A stretch of DNA of 64,000 nt. It comes from CAXXFQ01 sp963674475 (lineage in GTDB: Bacteria; Planctomycetota; Planctomycetia; Pirellulales; Thermoguttaceae). Positions 18,705 through 32,562 of this stretch are shown one piece after another. Position 1 is the first letter of the stretch. Each line of letters opens with the position of its first letter. Below the pieces are notes generated by a model. The model ran no database searches, was not told the origin of the DNA, and saw only the letters and a list, made by a program, of their open reading frames with translations. A program made the translations under genes and the position numbers. The stretch lies in assembly GCA_963674475.2 (NCBI GenBank), contig CAXXFQ010000033.1, positions 496,001-560,000 on the forward strand. The letters run 5' to 3'.

Positions 18705-18786
18705 GAATTTAAAAAGCCCTTCGAGCGGGCAAGCAAGTCGGGAAAGCGTGGAGCGATCGGGGGGGCTTCGATTTTGCCGGCGGTTG

Positions 18787-20225
18787 TCAGGATTCGTCCG
18801 TCACGCGGCCGAAGAGGGTGAATGGGCTCGTTCGCTCGATCTCGACGTGGAGCAGTCGACCGATCAGTTCGCCCGGACCGTCGAAGACGACGATACGGTC
18901 GCAGGCGGTTCGCCCGACCAGTTGGGACGTGTCCGTTGAGGACGCGTCGTTCTCGGATTCTTCCTGCTTGAGACTCGCCTTGCTGGGCCCCTCGACCAGG
19001 ATCTCGACCGTGCGGCCCAGAAACGGCCGGTTGTCCTCTTCGCTGATCGCGTTCTGGACGGCCAACAGCTCGTTGTTCCGTCGCCGCTTGACCTCGTCGG
19101 GCACGTCGTCCTCGTAAAGTTCCGGCCCGCTTTGGTCCCGGTTCGGGTGCTGTACTTGAAGATGAAACTGTTTTTGAATCGCGCGTCGCGAACCAGATCG
19201 ACCGTCTTTTGAAAATCCTCTTCGGTCTCGCCGCAAAAGCCGACGATAAAATCGCTCGTGACCGCGGCGCCGGGAACGTTTCATGAATCCGGTCGAGCAT
19301 TTCGCGATATTCCGTGTCGGTGTAGCCACGTCGCATCCGATCAAGCATCCGGTCCGAGCCGCTTTGGGCCGGAACGTGCAGATAGGAGGAAACCTTCGAC
19401 AGATCGCGAACCGCTTCCAATAAATCTTGTGTCATGTAACGCGGATGGCTCGAGACGAACTTCATCCGGGCCAAGCCGTCGATTTCGTTAAGTCGCTCCA
19501 AAAGGTCGGCCAAGTGATAGGTCCGCCCGTCGGCCGGGTCTTTGTACCGATAGCTGTTGACCGTTTGGCCCAACAAGGTCACGTCGAGCGTCACGTCCAA
19601 TTTCCGTGCTTGGTCGGCCCAACTGGCGGACCTCGCGCTCGATCGCCTCGACCGACCGACTTTGCTCGGGGACCCGCGCACATGGGGAACGATGCAGTAC
19701 GAACAAAACTTGTCGCAACCTGAACATGATTCGGACCATAGCCTGAATGGGCCGCTTGACGCGCCTCGACCGTCCGCGGCGGATCGAACGGCGAAAAGCT
19801 TTCCTTGACTCGGGCGTACCGATCGTCCTTTCGGTTAATACTGACTTCCAGTTGTTGACCGCCCCCGGCCATGACCACGTCGATCAGACCCGGCAGCCGT
19901 CCCAGTTGACTCGGTCCCACAACCAGATCAACGTGCGGCGCTCGGCGGAAGATCAACGTCTGGTCCTATCTGGGCCATGCAGCCCAAGACCCCAATGATG
20001 ACCAGCGGCCGGTGTTCTTTGAGATGTTTCAGCCGCCCCAGGGCGCTGTAGATTTTGTCTTCGGCGTGCTGTCGGACACTACAGGTGTTGAACAGAATGA
20101 CGTCCGCCTCGCGTCGGGAGTCGACCCCGTGTGTAGCCGTGCTCCAACAGGTTCGACACGAGCAGTTCCGTGTCGAGCACGTTCATCTGGCAGCCGACCG
20201 TTTCGATATAAAGGCGTCGAGTCAT
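18787..20225 (-). CDS. miaB: tRNA-2-methylthio-N6-dimethylallyladenosine synthase, frame broken at several sites
   Basis: Radical SAM methylthiotransferase that modifies A37 of tRNAs reading U-starting codons. From ATG at 20225 the frame opens with IETVGCQMNVLDTELL (first Fe-S Cys) and continues after a one-base correction with EADVILFNTCSVRQHAEDKI. The radical SAM cluster SGCDKFCSYCIVP lies near 19700, followed by LLGQTVNSYRYKDPADGRTY, SSHPRYMTQDLLEAV, HVPAQSGSDRMLDRM and the C-terminal TRAM region (PFLGRTVEILVEG to LLHVEIERTSPFTLFG). At least six single-base indels are needed to join these parts. The region length, about 479 codons, is normal for MiaB. Since all motifs survive, I read this as sequence error, not decay. 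Confidence 0.8.
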
Positions 20226-20543
20226 TTGGGAACGTCCAAAACGTTGAGAAAAAATAACTTACCTAGAAGTTCTTTCAATAAAACAAAAAACGGTCAGAGG
20301 CGATGCTCCCCTTAGAACGCATTTCACGTAAGAATCGCGGTTTCCTTGCCGTCTCAAGGGAAGGGGGGGGAGAAATCTCCCACGGTCTTCCGTGACGCTA
20401 CCCTTAACTGAAAACGCGCTCTGGCAAGACACCGGAACCCTTCATTTTACTCAGCGTACGGCTGTCGTGCCAAGGGTCTCCCCTCGGAAAATAAGGGCGG
20501 TTCGTCCTTGACGAAAAAAGGGTCCCGGCGGGATTTCTCCCCA
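20226..20543. other. intergenic region upstream of miaB
   Basis: No gene seen. It contains one copy of a short dispersed element (about 20370-20420, TCTCCC...ACGCTAC.CTTAACTGAAAA) that resembles segments near 1061-1110 and 14427-14480. Confidence 0.4.
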
Positions 20544-20593
20544 CAAAAAAAAGAGGGAAGGAAACGGCCTTGATTCCAAGGGGCTTCCTTCCC
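20544..20593 (-). terminator. terminator of the Gfo/Idh/MocA gene
   Basis: Outer stem GGGAAGGAA/TTCCTTCCC (20555-20563, 20585-20593) with an inner CCTTG/CAAGG stem, followed on the minus strand by a run of T (20544-20552). It is about 30 bases beyond the stop at 20622. Confidence 0.85.
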
Positions 20594-20621
20594 GAAATGG
20601 TAGTCGCTCACGGCGAAAAAA

Positions 20622-21889
20622 TCAGCTTACTTTTTCTTCCGGTCGGTCGAACTGCGGGATTTTCAGCGTTTCGCCGTCGCGCAACGACGACTCGTGGGCG
20701 ATCATCCCCGGCACGGTGTAGGCCAACGCCTCGTAGACGTCGATCGCCGGACGTCGCTCTTCGACCAGCGCGTTGATAAATTCGTTGACCAAAAAGCCGT
20801 GCGACCCTTCGTGGCCGGTCGAGAACCGGAGCGATTCCGGCAGCATGTCGGTCTTCCACCAGAGCGGCTGTTTATACTCTTCATACGGCGGAAGCGCGAC
20901 GGCGAAACCGGCGTCGTCTTTGCCCATCTGCTTGCCACTCCGAATGAGGCACGAGGGATGCCCGTTGGGGTGGTGCATGTGGAAGCTCGTTTTGCTGCCG
21001 TACCACTGGGCGTATTCCCCGCCGCGCAGCGCCCCTTCCCACGAGACACGGACCCGGAACGGGTGGTTGCGGTTCGTCTTGAACATGGCCACTTGGATTC
21101 CAAACGGGTTGTTAAACGCGTTCTCTTTGAGCCACGGGTGATCGGTGCGTATCCCTTGACAACTGACCTCGGTCAGCCGCTCGCCGGTCACGCCGACCAG
21201 ATGGGCCGTGCAGTGGGTCGGGTAGAGCATCGGCGCCATTCCCCATCGCCAGGTCCGTTTTCCGTTTTCGGTGTAAAGGACGTCCAGTCCCGGATGGTCG
21301 TATTGTGACTCGCAATAGAACAAGTCGCCGAACGCGCCCTCTTGATAGAATTTTCGCGCCGAGATGGTCGCCTGCTGGAAGTAGCTCGTCTCGGCCATCA
21401 TGTAGGTCTGACCGTAACGTTTGACCGTCTCGAGCAAGAATTCGGCCTCTTCGACTCCGCCGGTCATTACGGCCGGAACGGCACTGATCGTGTGCTTGCC
21501 GTGACGCATCGCCAATTCGACATGTTCCGAGTGAAGCGGTCCGTCGGTGTAGATGCCGATCGCGTCGAGCGACGGATCGGTGACCATTTCGGCGAGCGAT
21601 TCGTAGACTTTTTTGGGAGAGAATTTTTTTGAAGTCGTTCCCGTCGATCGGCACGCAAATCGGCCACGGCGACCACTTCACAGTTGGGGTGCTTATGCCA
21701 GGGAAAACCACACCCGAAACGTCCGCCGCAAACGCCGATGCGGATTTTTTTCTTGGTCGGTTCGGCTGCGTGGACCATCGAAGGAGCCAGAGCCGAGGTG
21801 GCCGCCACCGCCGTCGCGCTTTTTTTCAAAAAGGAACGTCGCGAGGAAGCGTCTTCGTTTTTCGGGAGCGGATCAGATCGTAAATCCAT
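20622..21889 (-). CDS. Tat-exported Gfo/Idh/MocA family oxidoreductase, one frame break
   Basis: Start at 21889 (MDLRSDPLP), preceded by AGGAG. A Tat signal SRRSFLKKSATAVAATSAL leads into the NAD(P)-binding part (KIRIGVCGGRFG, VVAVADLRAD). One A missing from a run (21624-21630) shifts the frame. Restoring it gives QKKFSPKKVYESLAEMVTDP and continues to the end with TDGPLHSEHVELAMRHGKH and a long substrate domain (FGDLFYCESQYDHPGLDVLY). Corrected size is about 423 residues. Such proteins act on sugars or inositols in planctomycetes; the substrate is unknown. The divergent GIGxxG-like site (CGGRFGCG) should be noted. A GntR regulator lies 106 bases upstream in the same orientation, suggesting local control. 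Confidence 0.85.
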
Positions 21890-21994
21890 CGAAGTGACTC
21901 CTGGTATCAAAGGGAGGTGAAGTAGAAGAATGGCGTGGTCAAATGGAAGTGGTGGTTGGCCGACCGGCTTCGATATGAAAAAGGTTGGCCCGGG

Positions 21995-22867
21995 TCATTC
22001 GTTTTCGAAAAAGCGGTTTTTCATCTCGTCGATCAGCCGCTCGTGACTGTAATTGAGGTGGTCCAGGAGAGCCTTTTGGGCGGTCGCTTGATCCCGGTCC
22101 AACAGGGCGTCCAGTACGGCCCGGTGCTGATGGGCCGTTTCGATCGCCGCCTTTCGGTCGAGCCCTTCCCAGGCGAAAAAAACGTTGATTCGCGGCTTGT
22201 GACGGGCAAAAAAATCGGCGATAAACTCGTTTCCAGACAATTCAATCAGGTAGGCGTGGAACGAATCGTCGACCAGTGGTTCTTCGTTTGATCGACGCGG
22301 TGGGCGGTTGCCATCCCGGATCTTTCTAAGTCGCGTATCGTCCAACCGGGGCCACGCCAGACGAAGCGATTCCACTTCGAGCAGCTTCCGCACCCGGGTA
22401 TAATCTTCGAGCTGCTTTTGACAAAACGGTTTCGTTCGCCATCCGCGTCGCGGGACGTGTTCCAAAATTCCCTTCCCGGCCAATCGGGCCAAGACTTGCC
22501 GCGCGGCCGATGGGCTAATCCCATACTGTCGGGCCATTTCTTCTTCCCGAAGAAATTGGGAATCTTCTTTCAAGCAGACGAGAACGACGTCACCGACAAT
22601 GGTGTCATACGGATCTTCCGGCGGCGCGGGGCGAATCGCCTTCGGACCGACCACGCCAAGCTTGTGTTCGACTACCGCCAAGCGTCCGTTTGGTTGCTTT
22701 TGCAGGTACCCGGATAAAAGCAAATCGTCGACCGCCGACCGGATCGGCATCAGGCTGACCTGATACTCGTCGGCCAGCACTTGCAGCGTCCAACGACAGG
22801 GCAGGTCGGTTCCCCCGTCGATGCGTGCCTTCAGGTCGCTTGCGATGTAGCTTTGCCAGGTGTCCAT
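21995..22867 (-). CDS. GntR family regulator with two winged-helix domains and an FCD-like C-terminus
   Basis: 290 residues. Two helix-turn-helix modules stand in tandem: residues about 5-65 (LQVLADEYQVSLMPIRSAVD with wing LQKQPNGRLAV) and about 82-150 (REEEMARQYGISPSAARQVL with wing ILEHVPRRGWRTKPF). The rest matches an FCD-type ligand domain (YTRVRKLLEVESLRLAWPRL, DDSFHAYLIELSGNEFIADF, HRAVLDALLDRDQATAQKAL), whose Asp/His residues usually bind a metal and an organic acid. Only the second winged helix is in the usual place for GntR/FadR proteins. It is likely a DNA-binding repressor of itself and of the adjacent oxidoreductase. The reading frame is intact. Confidence 0.85.
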   Translation of the reverse strand: MDTWQSYIASDLKARIDGGTDLPCRWTLQVLADEYQVSLMPIRSAVDDLLLSGYLQKQPNGRLAVVEHKLGVVGPKAIRPAPPEDPYDTIVGDVVLVCLKEDSQFLREEEMARQYGISPSAARQVLARLAGKGILEHVPRRGWRTKPFCQKQLEDYTRVRKLLEVESLRLAWPRLDDTRLRKIRDGNRPPRRSNEEPLVDDSFHAYLIELSGNEFIADFFARHKPRINVFFAWEGLDRKAAIETAHQHRAVLDALLDRDQATAQKALLDHLNYSHERLIDEMKNRFFENE

Positions 22868-23252
22868 GTCTTGAGTTCTTCAGTGAAAAACGTGAGGTAA
22901 AAAAACGTGAGGCGTTCGAAGTAGGGGGCGTTTTTTTCGACTTTTCCCGGCCACCCCCTGTTATGGCCCGTTGCCGGTATTTCTCGCTTATGGAGCCAAG
23001 GTCATACCTTTGATCAGTGTATTTGATATTCGCGTGAAAGTCAACGATTTGCCCCATTTTCCACAAGGATAACCGATTCAAGGGGAGGAGGAACAAACGT
23101 CCAGATGCGAGACAGATCGATTTTTCCGTGTCGAGTCTCGTGAATCGAGAGGAGCGGGCGGCAAACGGCTTTTCTGCCGAACTTTGACACAGGTTTGAAT
23201 GCGTACGAATTTGGCGCAGGCTTGAATGTATACGAAAATGGCTTGCAGCGTC
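22868..23252. other. intergenic region, no gene seen
   Basis: Between the GntR gene start and the end of the next minus-strand gene. Frames crossing it are short and without motifs. The left part presumably holds the GntR promoter. No strong consensus was found. Confidence 0.4.
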
Positions 23253-24374
23253 TTAATCCGCTTGGGCTTCCCCGTTTTCTTCCATGAGGATCGGGTCGTC
23301 CAATTCGGTACGCCGCCCGGGGAAGAAAAGATCAACCGCCGCGCGGAATCGGGCCATGTCGAACGGGACCGTTTCACTGACCGCCGCTTGTTGGAACTGC
23401 ACACACCATTGGTCTATCAGAAACGGCCCAGACGGCCAACGGATCGCCATGATCTCGCTGATCTCGTTGAGCAGTTGATACACGCGAGCGCGAGTCAGGC
23501 CGGATTGTTTGGCAATTTGACGCACCGGTACAATCGGTCCGCCGAGCCCGAGTCGCTGCTTGGCCAGATTTTCCAGCTGTGCGGTCGCGTCGACGCGGAG
23601 TTGTTCCAACAACGGGTAGGTAAATCCGTCAAAGATCTCGGTATCGTCAGGGAGCCGCTCTGCCTGGAGGGTACGCTCGACCCATTGCTCGACCGTTTCG
23701 ATTCGCTTGGGGTGAAGTCGAACAATCAGGTGGGGGGGCCGTTTTTACCGACTCCAGGAGACGATTGAGATGGTAAAAAACCTCGAGGACCCCACGGACC
23801 CGTTTTTCGCCGTGGGTTCGCATCGTCCGAATTTCGGCCAGCGAAAATCGAGTGTATTGCTGAAGCGGGCGCTCGCCAGCTCGAGCGGGTCAAATCTTTC
23901 AGATTTTCGGCCAAATGGCCGAGTGTCTCTCGGTCCAGACCGTGTTGGGTTACCGTGGCACGCCACTTGGCCCAGGTGATTTCGGTGATTCGATCCGGAT
24001 CGAATCCGTCGTCCGTTTCGTCAGAGGGAAACGAATCGACCAAGTCGGCGGTTGCCACGAGGGAAAACTCGTCGGGACGCAGTTCTTCAACGGGCGTATC
24101 GATCGCACGAGAAAGAAGCTTCAGGAAAGAGACGATTTTTTTTCTTCCCGATTCCCGGCGTGGAGATGAGCTCCGAAAACGGCGACTCTAAAAGCGATTC
24201 GAGCGTGCGTCCCAAAAAGACCAACGGTAATCGCCGGTCGGTCGGCATCGCCCAGTAGGCCAACGGTTTTTGGCGATGGGCGGCGTAGGTGTCTTCTGAG
24301 AGTTTCTCACGAAGTCGCTCATAACGACCGGCAATTTGATATTGTTCAACAGAAGCGGCTTTTGTTGCTCTCAT
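23253..24374 (-). CDS. conserved-looking hypothetical protein with HhH-like and HTH elements, frame broken
   Basis: Joining three minus-strand frames gives about 374 residues. N-terminal: YEQLREKLSED-type helices, then ELISTPGIGKKKIVSFLKLL, a helix-hairpin-helix-like motif that appears only when one A is removed from an eight-A run near 24137. Next come EELRPDEFSLVATADLVDSF, a second helical segment (QQYTRFSLAEIRTMRTHGEK then RVRGVLEVFYHLNRLLE), then LIVRLHPKRIETVEQWVERT, and near the C-terminus a helix-turn-helix VRQIAKQSGLTRARVYQLLN followed by IMAIRWPSG. The set recalls RNA-polymerase alpha-CTD or sigma-factor pieces, but I cannot name a family. At least three indels are involved. The stop is at 23253. 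No neighbour in the same operon is evident. Confidence 0.55.
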
Positions 24375-25430
24375 AACGCCTGAGTTACCTTTGATATCGG
24401 TTCTTCCTTTTCCAATTTTTCTCGAGCATTTCCTTTGGAAAAGGAAAAAAAGTCGAGCAATCGTTCTCGAATTTTCCGGATAGGCTCACGGAAGCGTTCG
24501 ATCGATCGCTTTTTTTATGGGGCAAGGGAGCGTCTTCTCGGTTTGGTTCGACCGGCCACGTTGCAAAACCGAAATGCCGCTGAACCAAATCTGAATTTTC
24601 GATTCGGGGTTGAATCGACTCTCCTTTGCCTTGTTTCTCGCATGGCGCGAGAAGGAACTATCGCAGATACGAGATCCCCTTGGAAAAATCCTTTCTGGGG
24701 AGACCAACGTTCGTTTCAAACGGGGCGTGAATCTTTTCGCCCGTCTATTAATTTCAAAACAAAAGTGTTTTTTCATGAGTGGCACCGTAATTCTTTTCAG
24801 GTCTTATTATGGAAGAACTGTTGGAATTGAGGCGCACCGCTCGGCAAAAATCACGGTTTGTCGACGGGGATCGGATTGGATTGAAACGACAAGGGACCGG
24901 CTTTGAAAGCGATCTATCCAAGGGGAAAGCTGTTTCTTCGCGAAGGGTCGGCGCGATTTAACCTCTTTTAATAAAGGCACTTATCGCTTCCGTTGCAGCC
25001 GCCCTCTTTCAGAAGAAAACGCGGTTCCCCTTTGATAAAACAGGCTTACCAAAAAGTCCCAATTTGCCACTATTATCTGAGACGGGCAATCGGGAAGTCA
25101 AGAGGGGGGGCCCTTTTTCGTCGAAAAAACTAGATTTCCAGTTGAGAAAGGTAAAAAGGAAGGAAAGGCCTTTGGTCGCTGGAAAATTGGTTCGCCCCCG
25201 GCTATAATGCGTGAATCTCTAAAACCGTTTCAGTGCCATACCCTCGCCTCGTGCGGTGGTATGGCACGACCCTTTCTTGGCCGGCCATTCTTGGCCCCGG
25301 TCTTTCTAGAGCCCGGTTTATGGGTGGGGAAGAGGGGAAGAAGGGAACTTGGGAGCAAGCGGCTTTCGTTCAGGAGCTTTTTCGTGGCGCGATGCGCTCA
25401 CGAGAAAGTCTCACCCCCCCCTTTTTTTGA
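24375..25430. other. 1-kb region without a supported gene
   Basis: Several frames of 70-130 codons overlap on both strands, but none shows a conserved motif, ribosome site or plausible composition. A 50-codon frame at 24809-24961 and a TATAAT at about 25202 were considered and not accepted. Poly-G and poly-A tracts are common. Confidence 0.4.
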
Positions 25431-29126
<3,696 letters not shown>

Positions 29127-29633
29127 GGCGGTTTGGATATTTCTCTAATATATAAGGGGGAGAGGGATATTCGATCGGAGCCGTTTTTCCACCTTCCGGG
29201 CCCTTTGGCGATAAACGCCACTCCTGAGAGGGGTGTTTACCTGGGCGACCCCGTTTGGGGCGGCGCGGAAAGGTTAAGAAACCGCTTCTGAAAAAATTGG
29301 GCAGACGGTGCCCGATTGAAGCTAATCCGTCAATATAACCCCCTACGGAAAATGGTCCAACCCCATTATAGGAGTCTGGGGAAAGGTTTCGAAAGGGATA
29401 TTTCCCTTTTTAGGATGGTTTCCGTTGGGGGGGTAGGGGGGGCTCACCCTTATTTCCTGCGGATTTCCGTCTTTTCAATCCGGGTTTCGCGACAGGAAGG
29501 GGGCTTTCATATCGGCAAGAAAATAAGACAAAAACGCTCTTGTAACCGGACCGAGGCACAAGCGATAATGGAAGGAACCGTTTTTTTCGGTTATCCCCCA
29601 TCGGACACCCGCCCAAAAGAAAAGTTGATTGTC
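29127..29633. other. divergent intergenic region between secA and the HzsA-related gene
   Basis: Contains the untranslated leader of both genes. The plus-strand frame stays open from 29316, but codons before 29634 look non-coding and the signal peptide starts at 29634. A TATATTAG at about 29143-29150 could be part of a secA promoter. Confidence 0.4.
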
Positions 29634-32291
29634 ATGCCTCCCTTTTCTGTGTCAAAACGGCTTTTTACCCCGCTCGTTTTCCTCCTAGCCTTGTGGTTTT
29701 GTCTGTCAGGGCTCGTTTTCACCTCGGTCGTCGAGCTTTCCGCGGCCCCCGCTCCCCAAAACGTGGTCCAAAATGAGGATTGGCCGGGGGCGATGCTTCG
29801 GGCGCGGAGCGATTTCCTCAAAGCCCGATCGGCGGCAGACACGCAAGGGACCGAACCAAAGAAGAATGAGGCCCAAAAAAAGGAGCAAGCTCAAAAAGAG
29901 GCGGACCGACTCGACCAGGTTTGGAAGACACTTGCGCGGGCCTATCCCCGCCAAGAGATTTGGGTTCGCACGGACAGGCCGGACGGGTTTCTTCGCTGGT
30001 TCGATGATCCGACGTCGACGCGGATTGAAATCGGGATGATCCGCCGTGTCTGCGACGAACTGGGCAAGGCCGGCGGGCCGATCCGCGACGAACTGAAGAA
30101 GTTGATCGATGCGAAAGTCCGTCCCGACGACCGACGCTGGTTGGCCCTTTACGAGCGAGGTTGTCGGCTTCGCCGCGTCGCCCGGTTGAGCCAAGTTCAA
30201 AAACCGACCCGCCGTTTTGTCTTTGTCAAGCGTCACGACTCGGCCGTCGCCGGTGCCAATCACTACGCTTACACCGAGTCCCTTTCTGATATCCAACATT
30301 CGTCCTATTTCACCTTCAGGCCGGGCAGCGCGCTGTGTGTTCTTGAGTGGGACGGCGCGGAGATCAAGATCGAAACCCTTTTGGAAGATCCCGACGGGGT
30401 ATTGCGCGACCCGGATATCTCGTTCGATGGAAAACGGCTGTTGTTCTCCTGGAAGAAGTCGGCCCATACGGACGACTACCATCTTTACGAGATGGACCTC
30501 GCGACGCGGAAAATCCGTCAACTGACTCGGGGCCTCGGCTATGCCGACACCGAGGGAATCTATCTGCCTGACGGAAACATCCTGTTCCATTCGACCCGGT
30601 GTATTCAAACGGTCGATTGCGACATGAGCGAGGTATCGAATTTGTACCTTTGCGACGGTGACGGCCAAAAGATCCGCCGTGTCGGCTTTGACCAAGTCCA
30701 CACCACTTTCCCCAGCCTGCTGCCCGATGGCCGGGTCATCTTCACCCGCTGGGATTACAACGACCGGTCGCAGATCTGGCCCCAAGGACTATTTCAGATG
30801 AACCCCGACGGGACCGGTCAGACCGAGTATTACGGAAACAACTCGTGGTTTCCCACGGCGATCCACCATGCACGGGCCGTTCCCGGCTCGCCGAAATTGA
30901 TCGCCGTCTTGGGTGGTCATCATGCGCACCAACGGGGCAAGCTGGCCCTGATCGACCGTCGCCTTGGGCAACAAGAGGCCACGGGTGTCCAACTGGTCGC
31001 GCCGGTCCGAGAAACCCGGCCGGTTCGGGTTGACGCTTATGGCCAGGACGGCGAGCAGTACAAATATCCTTTCGCGCTGGATGAAAAAAACTATCTGGTC
31101 AGCTACACGCCCGAGTCGACCCCCAACCGGGTCTACAATCGGCCTCTCGGGATCTACTGGATTTCGATCGACGGGCGTAAGGAACTGCTGGCCCATGACC
31201 GGAGGCTCGGTTGTTATCAGATCGTTCCGATTGCCCCACGTGAGAATCTGTTCAAAAAAGCCAATATGGTCGACCATCGCAACCGGATGGGAACCTACCT
31301 GGTCCAAGATATTTACGACGGGCCGGGGCTGGAAGGAATCGCACGCGGGACCGTCAAGCAACTGCGCGTCGTTGCGCTCGAATACCGTCCGGCCAATACC
31401 GGTTATATCCCAACCAGTGGCCCCGGCGGCTTGAGCATTCAACGCGGTCCGATCGCGATCGGAAACGGGACCTACGATGTCAAAAAGGTTCTTGGCACGG
31501 TCGACGTTCACGAAGACGGGTCGGCGATGTTTGACGTTCCGGCCCGGACGCCGGTCTATTTCCAAGCGCTCGATCGACGGGGGCACGTTGTCCAGTCGAT
31601 GCGAAGCTGGTCGACCCTCCAGCCGGGCGAGTATTTCGGCTGTGTCGGCTGTCATGAAAACAAGGCGTCGACCCCGCGCCCGGCCGAGTTGCCGATCGCG
31701 ATGACCCGCCCCGCGCAAAAGATCAAACCGTTTTACGGCCCGGCGCGCGGTTTCAGCTATCTCAAAGAAATCCAACCGATCTGGGATCGGCACTGTATCG
31801 GCTGTCACCACTTAAGCCCCGGCGACAAGGCCGAGGAGTCGGACAAGACGGCCGCTTTCAGTCTTTTGAACCGGCCGGTTCCGGGAAAGCGGGCACAGCG
31901 GATCTGGGCCGAGTCGTACCTGATGCTGACCCAAGCCGACAAGGACGAAATTGGCCAACCCGGCGATCTGGTCAATTGGCTCAACGTCCAGTCGATCCCC
32001 TCGATCTTGCCGCCCTACCACCGCGGCGCCTGCAAGAGCCGACTGATTCCCCTTTTGGATGAGGGCCATCACGGTGTGAAACTCTCTCAGGAGGAAAGGG
32101 ACAAGATCGCCTGCTGGATCGACCTGCTGGTCCCCTTCTGCGGCGACTACGCCGAAGCGGCCAACTGGGGCAAAAAGGATCAAGCACAATACGAGCGTCT
32201 CCTCAAGAAACGTCATGACATGGAAACCCTCGACCGGCAGAGCCGTGAGAAGTTAAGCGAGTCGGATTTTCAAAAGAAGTCAAACCGGTAG
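29634..32291 (+). CDS. HzsA-related secreted protein with two CXXCH haem-binding motifs
   Basis: About 885 residues from ATG 29634, chosen because it starts a signal peptide (basic SKR, hydrophobic LFTPLVFLLALWFCLSGLVF, ending AAPAP). After a charged helical linker comes a beta-propeller-like region with TolB-like strands (DPDISFDGKRLLFSWKK, YLPDGNILFHSTRC, SLLPDGRVIFTRWDYNDRSQ, VLGGHHAHQRGKLALID). Two c-type haem motifs follow: CVGCH near residue 670 and CIGCH near 721, with further His residues. This layout matches the planctomycete proteins annotated as HzsA-related, similar to the alpha subunit of hydrazine synthase. No anammox partner genes are present, so hydrazine synthesis is not implied. 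Periplasmic redox protein of unknown role. Confidence 0.85.
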   Translation: MPPFSVSKRLFTPLVFLLALWFCLSGLVFTSVVELSAAPAPQNVVQNEDWPGAMLRARSDFLKARSAADTQGTEPKKNEAQKKEQAQKEADRLDQVWKTLARAYPRQEIWVRTDRPDGFLRWFDDPTSTRIEIGMIRRVCDELGKAGGPIRDELKKLIDAKVRPDDRRWLALYERGCRLRRVARLSQVQKPTRRFVFVKRHDSAVAGANHYAYTESLSDIQHSSYFTFRPGSALCVLEWDGAEIKIETLLEDPDGVLRDPDISFDGKRLLFSWKKSAHTDDYHLYEMDLATRKIRQLTRGLGYADTEGIYLPDGNILFHSTRCIQTVDCDMSEVSNLYLCDGDGQKIRRVGFDQVHTTFPSLLPDGRVIFTRWDYNDRSQIWPQGLFQMNPDGTGQTEYYGNNSWFPTAIHHARAVPGSPKLIAVLGGHHAHQRGKLALIDRRLGQQEATGVQLVAPVRETRPVRVDAYGQDGEQYKYPFALDEKNYLVSYTPESTPNRVYNRPLGIYWISIDGRKELLAHDRRLGCYQIVPIAPRENLFKKANMVDHRNRMGTYLVQDIYDGPGLEGIARGTVKQLRVVALEYRPANTGYIPTSGPGGLSIQRGPIAIGNGTYDVKKVLGTVDVHEDGSAMFDVPARTPVYFQALDRRGHVVQSMRSWSTLQPGEYFGCVGCHENKASTPRPAELPIAMTRPAQKIKPFYGPARGFSYLKEIQPIWDRHCIGCHHLSPGDKAEESDKTAAFSLLNRPVPGKRAQRIWAESYLMLTQADKDEIGQPGDLVNWLNVQSIPSILPPYHRGACKSRLIPLLDEGHHGVKLSQEERDKIACWIDLLVPFCGDYAEAANWGKKDQAQYERLLKKRHDMETLDRQSREKLSESDFQKKSNR

Positions 32292-32447
32292 ACCGCTTTA
32301 TCAATGGCAAACCGGAAAAATTGAAAGACGTAATAGATAAAACAGCTATGGTTTTCTTCACGGCGTTGGATCCGCGACCGGCTTCAAGAGTAAATGAACT
32401 GGATTTTTTACAGATTTACGACACAAAAAAAGAGTGCCGCAAAAAAC

Positions 32448-32476
32448 TTGTGCCGACCGTTTGCCTCGTTTATAAT
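32448..32476 (+). promoter_or_regulatory. sigma-70 promoter of the alkaline phosphatase gene
   Basis: TTGTGC (32448-32453), exactly 17 bases, TATAAT (32471-32476), 87 bases before the start codon at 32563. The remainder of 32292-32562 shows no gene. Confidence 0.65.
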
Positions 32477-32562
32477 TTAGGTTTGTTTTTTGCTTTCATG
32501 AAAAGGTCATGCTTTAAAAAAATAGCTCTTAAAATGAGTTCTCTGCCGACGGGATTGGAACC

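Noticed and set aside
24809..24961. 50-codon plus-strand frame starting MEELLELRRTARQ
   Set aside because: No ribosome site, no homology I recognise, and Arg/Lys-rich composition typical of chance frames in this DNA.
29706..31811. Long minus-strand frames opposite the HzsA-related gene
   Set aside because: Antisense shadows caused by codon bias; the plus strand has signal peptide and haem motifs.
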